A stretch of 64,000 nt of DNA, taken from assembly GCA_020633055.1 (NCBI GenBank), contig JACKEJ010000005.1:434001-498000 (forward strand), in the 5' to 3' direction. The notes below the pieces were generated by a model. That model made no database searches. It was given only the letters and a program-made list of their open reading frames with translations, and had not been told where the DNA came from. Origin of the DNA: Sandaracinaceae bacterium. GTDB taxonomy: Bacteria; Myxococcota_A; Polyangia; Polyangiales; Houyiibacteriaceae. The translations under genes and the position numbers were made by a program. Positions 59,201-64,000 of the stretch are shown piece after piece (position 1 is the first letter of the stretch; every line of letters starts with the position of its first letter).

Positions 59201-60300
59201 CGCCAGTAGCGCAGCAACGCCGCCGTCAGGTCCACCGTCCAGGCGGTCGTGGGCGCGTCGCGCGGTAGATAGCCATCGCTGGGGTGCGGGCGCCCGAACT
59301 GGAGCGCGTGGACGAAGCCCTCGAGGCCGTCGTCGTGCGTCACGTGACCGCGCTCGTGGTGCTCGGCGACCAGGCGGGTGGTGAGCCGCACCCAGGCCCC
59401 CGCGTCGTCCCCGCTGGCGACCACCCAGCACCAGACGAGGGCGGCGCGCACGTCAGCGTCGAGCGCGCGAGGCTTGCTGGGGTCCTTTCCGTTGACCGTG
59501 TCGGCGAGCTTCCGAGCGGCCTTGAAGTCCCCGCTCCACATCGCGTGGACCAGCTCGAGCTCGGCCCGCGCCAGCCGGCCCAGCTTCAGCGCATCGGCGT
59601 CGACGACGTCCCCGCGCAGCAGGGCCAGGCGTGCTGCGCGGGCGCGCAGCGTGGGGCTGTCCGACTCGAGGGCCGCCTGGACGACGCTCGCCGCGATGGG
59701 CTCGAGCGCGTCCAGGCCGGCGGAGACCAGCGTCCCGAGGCAGTACGAGAGAGCCCGCGGCCCCACGAACGAGAGCCACCGAACGTCAGGCTCTGCGCCG
59801 AACAGCTCGCGCACGAAGTCGGCGATCTTGCCTGGCCGCTCGTCGTAGCCGACCCCGATCCAGAAGCGACGCCGAGCCTCCTCGTGGTTTCCCCGCAGCA
59901 GCGCGAGCTGCACGGGTACTGCGTCGGAGAGGAGCTGGAGCAGCTGATGGCGCTGCTGATAGCCACGCGCCGTCCCGGACTCGAGCGTATCGACGAGCGC
60001 CGCGAGGGCGCCTCGCTCCCACGCAGCCCGCACCACGGGCCAGCGGCGGTCCGGGTCGAACACCAGATAGGCGGCCGTGGCGGTGGTCGGGCGAAGCGCG
60101 CCGCGCCGCTCGAGCTCGTCGAGCGCGGGAGCCACGTCGGCGGGCTTCACGCGCCGCCCCGTCTCGTCGCGACCCGACAGCAGAGACACGGCCTCGGCGA
60201 AGGTGGTGCGCGACATGAACGGACGCACCAGCGCGGCGTAGAGCTCGACCTCTTCGACCGTGAGGGACGCTTGATCCAATGTCGCCTTGCGGCTCGCCAC
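56215..60300 (-). CDS. SNF2/Rad54-family DEAD-like ATPase with long unknown N-terminus
   Basis: 1361-aa DNA-translocating ATPase. The C-terminal 500 residues are SNF2: motif I CLADDMGLGKTVQT, motif II VIFDEAHALKN, GTPMENHLGELWSLMR, motif V-like LHAGGTGVTLTAADYV and motif VI ATGRAHRMGQHRPVHVYRL. The first 850 residues are uncharacterised and helical, with an early helix-turn-helix-looking block (TVEEVELYAALVRPFMSRTT). Such proteins remodel protein-DNA complexes; the N-terminus may choose the target. GTG 60300 is used; TTG 60279 and ATG 60216 are alternatives. The 3' end is 119 bp from a convergent lipoprotein. The upstream gap carries 24-bp repeats from the FMN reductase tail. Confidence 0.92.
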   Translation of the reverse strand: MASRKATLDQASLTVEEVELYAALVRPFMSRTTFAEAVSLLSGRDETGRRVKPADVAPALDELERRGALRPTTATAAYLVFDPDRRWPVVRAAWERGALAALVDTLESGTARGYQQRHQLLQLLSDAVPVQLALLRGNHEEARRRFWIGVGYDERPGKIADFVRELFGAEPDVRWLSFVGPRALSYCLGTLVSAGLDALEPIAASVVQAALESDSPTLRARAARLALLRGDVVDADALKLGRLARAELELVHAMWSGDFKAARKLADTVNGKDPSKPRALDADVRAALVWCWVVASGDDAGAWVRLTTRLVAEHHERGHVTHDDGLEGFVHALQFGRPHPSDGYLPRDAPTTAWTVDLTAALLRYWRDGAPAEAADTSAYRVRALSHWHAQAQARGYALASRPLQQTLSAIGGAPPAVGSLVAAYEVRAGWELALDALAQFAAEEPGRASRPATGTGERLVWQVTVVPKRGVDIRPLHFKSAAARVGREVRIEKLLTGERPYLSDQDRAVLAHAEAEEPTRGARRGKVPPMALKPSALTALVGHDAVVDVDGKGLQVVRGEGELRAEALASGATRLSLHPPELAKSALLAVPQPPDRLVVYERTAELAQLAHLLTNGSLEVPAAGAARLGQVLGQVGRRVRVGAGADVQLAGEQVPAETRLAFLCRFIGQRLEVRLRAVPLGLGGPQALPGRGPAQMVAVVDGKPLRTERHLGAERQAKQALLVAAPGLAALDWEEDTVTLEGLPGAYELLSELGELDEQTRLVAWPDGKSLPVPRTVGVDALRVRVRGQGRDLVASIDVEVDADLVVDYQQLMATQATGRFVHLSEHTILALTGELRRRLDAFGALGAWRKEGLVTDPVLLPRLAELSEDIGRRTLDARSQQRLATLEQALSATIPVPRGLAAELRDYQREGFEWLARLGEAQLGACLADDMGLGKTVQTLALLLHRAKRGPALVVAPTSVVGAWQSEAARFAPRLRVTALGETGDRAEVIEQAGAHDVLVASYGVLVTQAEALAAKPFETVIFDEAHALKNSGTQRAQAAAALQASFRVGLTGTPMENHLGELWSLMRAVVPGLLGSERAFARSFVDPIAAGKRERLVDLRQRLRPFLLRRTKAEVLDELPERSETTLLVTPHPEERAYYEALRSQIEQRLASQRDAPSGQARVEILAEIMRLRQVAVDPRLHDPKHGPEGAKLEVLAERVVALHEEGHQPLVFTQFLGALARIEERLTREGLTVLTLDGSLAAAERTKRVAAFQAGEADVFVMSLHAGGTGVTLTAADYVFHVDPWWNPAVEEQATGRAHRMGQHRPVHVYRLATAGTIEEKILALHGRKKQLSSDLLEGLDDAKKLDLDTLRALLSA

Positions 60301-60374
60301 GGGGGAGGCTTGCCTGGTCCCGAGCCGCCCGTCCAGTGCGCAGCGCACCGCACCAGCAGGGGGACCAACGCCCC

Positions 60375-60456
60375 GCGAGCGCGGGTCAGCCCAGCTGCGC
60401 GAGCGCGGGTCAGCCCCGCTGCGCGAGCGCGGGTCAGCCCAGCTGCGCGAGCGCGT
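60375..60456 (-). repeat. 24-bp tandem repeats copied from the FMN reductase 3' end
   Basis: Three complete copies of a 24-bp unit (60375-60398, 60399-60422, 60423-60446) plus a partial fourth (from 60447) cover the stop codon of the FMN reductase (stop 60434-60436) and its flank. In the reductase frame each unit reads ALAQxG-stop-P, so the stop codon is multiplied. The copies differ at one or two bases (A/C), which fits recent slippage or gene-tail duplication. Confidence 0.85.
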
Positions 60457-61327
60457 GTGGCCCCAGCTCGGAGAGCGCGGTCGCCAGGGTGGGCGAGGCG
60501 TCGACGCGGGCGATGAGCGCCTCCAGCAGCGCACGCCCCAGTGCGGCGTCGTCGCTCGCCAGGACACCATCCAGGCGGGCCAGCACCAGGGCCGGGCCAC
60601 CGGGCGGGGCGACGCCCAGCGACAGGGCGAGGAGCTCGGACAGCGCGCGCACGGAGCCGTCCACGTCGGCACCTGACGGCGGCGCCGCAGCCGTGTCCCT
60701 CCCCTGCCAGAGGCGCGTGAGCAGCAACGGACGGAGCCAGGTACCACGGACCAGCGCGTCGATGGGCGCGGGCAGCTCGCTCCCGGGTGGATCCGACACT
60801 GGCTCGCCAGCCTCGCGCGCTTCGCGAGCGTGACGCGCCGCCGCCACCAGCTGAGCGAGCAACCGTCTCGCCGCTTCGTCCAGCCCGGGCCCGCGGGGGA
60901 TGGGCTCCCCCCCCAGCACCATGGCCTCGAGCGCGTTCAGGGTCTGCGCCAGCGCGGCGAGGCCCCGCAGGCCGCGACCGGGCCCCGCGCTCGCTGCAGT
61001 GATGACCACGGGCTTGCGGTACAGCTCGCCCGAGCCGAACACCCAGTCGATGGCGTTCTTGAGCGCTCCGGGGAGGCTGTGGCCGTACTCCGGACACGCG
61101 ATGAACACGCCGTCCGCGGCGGCGAGCGCCTCGCGCCAAGCGGCCACGCCGTGTGGCGGTGCCCCTTCGTTCGCGTCCTCGTCGAACGGCGGCAGATCCC
61201 GTAGTCCCTCGAACGCGCTCAGCACCACGCCCGGCTCGGCCAGGCCAGGCAGTCGCTCGAGGAGCGCGTGATTGCTGGAGCCAGCCTTCAAGCTGCCACA
61301 CACGGAGAGCAAACGCAGCGTCGCCAT
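60434..61327 (-). CDS. NADPH-dependent FMN reductase with C-terminal extension
   Basis: 297-aa flavodoxin-like oxidoreductase. The N-terminal 180 residues are the FMN_red fold: LLSVCGSLKAGSSNHALLER, FIACPEYGHSLPGALKNAID, WVFGSGELYRKPVVITAASAG. The remaining about 115 residues (ARRLLAQLVAAARHAREARE, SVRALSELLALSLGVAPPGG, GRALLEALIARVDASPTLAT) are helical and not part of the family, so this is a longer-than-usual version. The natural substrate could be flavin, quinone or azo compounds. Its 3' end is inside the tandem repeat array. Downstream lies the SNF2 gene. Confidence 0.88.
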   Translation of the reverse strand: MATLRLLSVCGSLKAGSSNHALLERLPGLAEPGVVLSAFEGLRDLPPFDEDANEGAPPHGVAAWREALAAADGVFIACPEYGHSLPGALKNAIDWVFGSGELYRKPVVITAASAGPGRGLRGLAALAQTLNALEAMVLGGEPIPRGPGLDEAARRLLAQLVAAARHAREAREAGEPVSDPPGSELPAPIDALVRGTWLRPLLLTRLWQGRDTAAAPPSGADVDGSVRALSELLALSLGVAPPGGPALVLARLDGVLASDDAALGRALLEALIARVDASPTLATALSELGPHALAQLG

Positions 61328-61368
61328 CGGAGGAGCGTTGCAGACGCCGGCGCCCGTGGCGACTCGCC

Positions 61369-61441
61369 CCGTCACGAACCGCGCGTGGCGGACCTCGCGC
61401 GGGCGGGCGCGACCCATTCCGTCATGAACAGCGCGTGGCGG
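61369..61441 (-). repeat. Duplicated 23-bp tail of the TolC-like gene
   Basis: Two copies of a 23-bp segment, at 61369-61391 and 61419-61441, match at 21 of 23 positions. The second contains the end of the TolC-like gene including its stop (61422-61424); the first, outside the gene, still has TGA at the equivalent place. It is a second case of gene-tail duplication within about 1 kb of the FMN reductase repeats. Confidence 0.7.
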
Positions 61442-62879
61442 CCCCCCAGCGCACGGACTGGTCCCACAGCGCGCGCACGGCTTGCAGCAGCGACATGGCG
61501 GCATCGCCGACGGCCTGCTCGCGCATGTTGACGACCAGCAGCGACGTCGCGCCCAGCTCGAAGCGTCGCCTCTCCGCCTCGGCGAGCCGCGCCGTGGTCT
61601 CGCTGAGGCGAGCGAGCAGCGCGTGACGCTCGTGCGCCGCCCGGTAGGCGCTCTCGATGTCCCCCAGCTCGGCGCGCAGCTCGTCCTCCATGAGCCGCAG
61701 CTCCTGCTCCGCGGCCGTGACGCGGGCCTCCGCCGCGGCAAGCTGCCCGCGCGCCTCGCGCAGGGCGAGGGGCACCGAGAGCTGCAGGCCCAGCTCGAAG
61801 ACCGTGCCGGGCAGGGAGGTCGCGCCCTCGCCGAAGTCCCGCGAGAGCTGCGCCTGCGCGTCCAGGCGCGGGAGCCGACGCGCCTGCGCCAGATCGCGGG
61901 CAACGCGCAGCTGCTCCACCTGCGCGCGCTTGGCCGCGAGGCGCGGGTGACACGCGAGCACGCGCTCGGCGGCGGCCTCCGCGTCCACGGGCGCGTCCGG
62001 CACGGGCAGCGCGGCCGGCAGACGCATCGCGGACGGGGGCGCAGGCGCCCCCGCGGCGTTCCGCACGAAGAGCCCCAGCACCAGCGAAGCGGCTTCGACC
62101 CCACGGCGCGCCTGGATGACGCAGTCACCCCGCGACAGGACCGAACGCTCCGCCTCGAGCGCCTCGACCTCGGGGATGAGCCCCGCCGCAGCCCGCTGCG
62201 TCACGGCGTCCAGGCGCTCCTCGGCGAGGCTGAGCAGCTCGCGGCACACTTGCTCGGCGCGGCCCGCGGCGACCCACGACCAGTACGCTGCCGCCGCGCG
62301 CCGCTCCAGCTCGATGAGCGCGAGCGCGCGGGTGTGGCCCGCGGCCGCGACGCCCAGCTCGGCTCGCTCACGTCCAGCGCGCCGCTCGTCGGTCTGGCGG
62401 TCACGCAGCAGGGGCACACGCACGCCGACGCGCAGCTCGCCGCGGTCGAGCGTCTGGTCGGAGTAGTACGTGGGGTAGCGCGCCTCCCCGTCGACCCCCT
62501 GCCCGTAGCGGTAGCGCGCCCAGAACTCGGCGCCCAGCCAAGGCGTGGGCGCGCGCAGCTCGGCGTCCGCGCGGCGCAGCTCGTAGTACCCCCCTTGCGT
62601 GAGCGCCCCCCGCACGCTCAGCGTCGGGTCGAAGGCCCCGCGCGCGCGCAGCAGCTCGGCCTCCGCGACGCTCTCGTTGGCGAGCGCAGCGCTGACGCTC
62701 GGGTGGTGCTCCACCGTAGACTGCAGCACGTGCTCGACGGTGAGCGGCCCGTCGGCCTCGCTCTGCGCGCGTCCCTCTTGCGAACACAGCGCCACGAAGG
62801 CCGCCGGCAGCCACGCGCAGCGCCTCGCGGGACGCCCACGTCGTGCGCGGCGCATGGACACTCCACAGGCCCCGCTCAT
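61422..62879 (-). CDS. TolC-family outer membrane efflux protein
   Basis: 485-aa outer-membrane channel of type I secretion or RND/ABC efflux. Signal peptide (PAAFVALCSQEGRAQSE), then the two OEP halves with long coiled-coil helices (ALALIELERRAAAAYWSWVA, EERLDAVTQRAAAGLIPEVE, REARGQLAAAEARVTAAEQE, ERHALLARLSETTARLAEAE) and strand segments (FWARYRYGQGVDGEARYPTY). The ATG at 62879 overlaps the stop of the HlyD-like gene by ATGA, so it is co-translated; an ATG at 62855 is an alternative. Together with the HlyD protein it would form an export channel. The transported substrate is not known. Confidence 0.9.
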   Translation of the reverse strand: MSGACGVSMRRARRGRPARRCAWLPAAFVALCSQEGRAQSEADGPLTVEHVLQSTVEHHPSVSAALANESVAEAELLRARGAFDPTLSVRGALTQGGYYELRRADAELRAPTPWLGAEFWARYRYGQGVDGEARYPTYYSDQTLDRGELRVGVRVPLLRDRQTDERRAGRERAELGVAAAGHTRALALIELERRAAAAYWSWVAAGRAEQVCRELLSLAEERLDAVTQRAAAGLIPEVEALEAERSVLSRGDCVIQARRGVEAASLVLGLFVRNAAGAPAPPSAMRLPAALPVPDAPVDAEAAAERVLACHPRLAAKRAQVEQLRVARDLAQARRLPRLDAQAQLSRDFGEGATSLPGTVFELGLQLSVPLALREARGQLAAAEARVTAAEQELRLMEDELRAELGDIESAYRAAHERHALLARLSETTARLAEAERRRFELGATSLLVVNMREQAVGDAAMSLLQAVRALWDQSVRWGAATRCS

Positions 62880-64000
62880 GAGGCCCCTCCGGAGCCTGCC
62901 TCGTACCCCGTGGAGGGCGCGCGATCGTAGCGGGGCGGGAAGCCGTTCAGCTGACGCCACAGCTCGAAGCCGACGGTGACCTCTTCCAGCAACAGCCAGC
63001 CCTTCACGCGCGTGCCCTGCCTCAAGAACGTGGGGTCGGGCCAGGGCTCGTGGTCGGGGTCGGGCACCACCACCACGCGGAAGTCCCCGCGCCCATCGTC
63101 GGACGTGTCCACGAACGCAACGCGCCCGGCAAAGCTCCCGACCGCGACGCTCGGCCACCCCGCGAACTGCACGGCCGGCCAACCCTCGAACTGGAGCCGC
63201 ACCTCGCGCCCTGGGCTCACGAGGGCCGCGTCGTTGCCGTCGACGTAGAGTTGGACCGAGCGCGACGCCGTGCGTGGCACGAGCAGCGCCAACGTCGCGC
63301 CGCTGGAGACCTGCGCCCCCCCTTGCTGGGACATGATGCGCTGCACGACACCCGCGCGTGGCGCACGCACCCTCTGCGCGCTCTGCTGCGCCAGCCGCGA
63401 CTCGGCCTGGACGAGAGACGCACGGGCCGAAGCCACCTGGGTCTCCGCCGAGCGGAGGGAAGCGTCGGCGGCGCGCAGGTCGGCCTCCGTGGACGCTTCG
63501 ACGCGGTCCAAAGCGGACCGCGCCACGCGCAGGCGGGCCTCCGAGGCGCTGACCGAGGCGCGCGCGGACCGCAACGAGGCCTGGGCGTCCGTCGCGCCCA
63601 GGGTCGCCAGCTCGCGCTCACGCTGCGAGGCGAGGCCGTCGCTCGAGAGTGATGCCACGCGCGCTTGCTGGATGTCCGCCGTGGCCACACGGGCCTCGGC
63701 CGTCACCAGCAGCTCACGCTGCGCCGTGAGCGTGTCGGTGGTCACGCGCACCTCTGCGCGGGCGGCCGCGATCTGCGCGTCGCGCGCCTGCCGCAACGCC
63801 TCCACGCGCTCGCGGAACGCGGTGACCTGCTCGACGTAGGCGGCGAGGCGTTCGGCCTGCGCGTCACGCTCGAGCGTGAGACGGGCCAGGCGGTCGGGGT
63901 CGTTGTCGCTCAGCTCCACGAGGAGCTCCCCCTCCTCGACCTGCTGGCCTTCGACCACGTGCCAACGCGCGATGCGTCCCGAGATGGTCGCCTCGATGAC
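62876..64000 (-). CDS. HlyD-family membrane fusion protein (5' partial)
   Basis: Periplasmic adaptor linking an inner-membrane transporter to the TolC-like protein. It runs off the right edge, so the start is missing; at least 374 residues are visible. Visible: biotinyl-lipoyl-like half (ATISGRIARWHVVEGQQVEE and LVELSDNDPDRLARLTLERD), a long coiled coil of Ala/Arg/Ser-rich helices, the second half-motif RVRAPRAGVVQRIMSQQGGA, and a beta-barrel region (FEGWPAVQFAGWPSVAVGSF). The stop overlaps the TolC start by ATGA. The missing upstream part likely includes an ABC transporter gene; this is inference from usual gene order. Confidence 0.92.
   Translation of the reverse strand, partial: VIEATISGRIARWHVVEGQQVEEGELLVELSDNDPDRLARLTLERDAQAERLAAYVEQVTAFRERVEALRQARDAQIAAARAEVRVTTDTLTAQRELLVTAEARVATADIQQARVASLSSDGLASQRERELATLGATDAQASLRSARASVSASEARLRVARSALDRVEASTEADLRAADASLRSAETQVASARASLVQAESRLAQQSAQRVRAPRAGVVQRIMSQQGGAQVSSGATLALLVPRTASRSVQLYVDGNDAALVSPGREVRLQFEGWPAVQFAGWPSVAVGSFAGRVAFVDTSDDGRGDFRVVVVPDPDHEPWPDPTFLRQGTRVKGWLLLEEVTVGFELWRQLNGFPPRYDRAPSTGYEAGSGGAS

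Overview
The window is GC-rich (roughly 70% by eye) and densely coded on both strands. It reads as chromosomal DNA of a myxobacterium-like member of the Myxococcota (former Deltaproteobacteria). Support comes from two Hanks-type Ser/Thr kinases, a PilZ protein of the kind expanded in myxobacteria, many lipoproteins with low-complexity tethers, a GMC oxidoreductase and beta-oxidation enzymes. The species call is inference; there is no rRNA marker. I saw no tRNA, rRNA, phage, CRISPR array or intact transposase.

Layout. 1-7.3 kb: RNase E/G, PilZ, a J-domain-like protein and a kinase on +, then a phosphopantetheinyl transferase and a small pyrophosphatase-like protein on -, a lipoprotein, a YdcF-like membrane protein and a lytic transglycosylase. 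7.3-14 kb: a lipid-type block with a hydrolase/acyl-CoA-synthetase fusion, divergent from a large protein with two Asp-rich motifs reminiscent of class I isoprenoid synthases, then an ACT-repeat regulator and an acyl thioesterase-like protein. 14-24 kb: a kinase fused to a cyclic-nucleotide-binding domain, a site-2-type protease, acyl-CoA dehydrogenase, a DUF4230-like protein, a GMC oxidoreductase with a small overlapping partner, enoyl-CoA hydratase and envelope proteins. 24-39 kb: a Cys-rich repeat lipoprotein, propionyl-CoA synthetase, an aminotransferase, uncharacterised myxobacterial-type proteins, CorA and LigA in a coupled pair, SRPBCC protein, and a secreted HExxH protease with a lipoprotein.

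39-47 kb: PutA, a three-gene overlapping unit (VWA lipoprotein, DoxX-like protein, phosphoesterase), then a fatty acid desaturase coupled to a MerR-type regulator behind a dyad-rich promoter region. 47-64 kb: a 165-bp hairpin-rich element, a PD-(D/E)XK-like orphan, quinone oxidoreductase, GAF-like protein, an oligopeptide ABC ATPase pair without permeases, type II-length ArgG, a 293-bp inverted-repeat element, a SNF2 ATPase with a long unknown N-terminus, an FMN reductase, and a TolC/HlyD pair that runs off the right edge.

The genes suggest fatty-acid and propionate use (acyl-CoA dehydrogenase, enoyl-CoA hydratase, PrpE, thioesterase, desaturase) together with proline catabolism, arginine synthesis and envelope functions. 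The most unusual items are the two non-coding inverted-repeat elements, the hydrolase/synthetase fusion with a degenerate adenylation motif facing an isoprenoid-synthase-like protein, gene-tail duplications that include stop codons, and a promoter whose spacer is filled by an 18-bp dyad. I did not find a single unmistakable new multi-gene defence or biosynthetic system.
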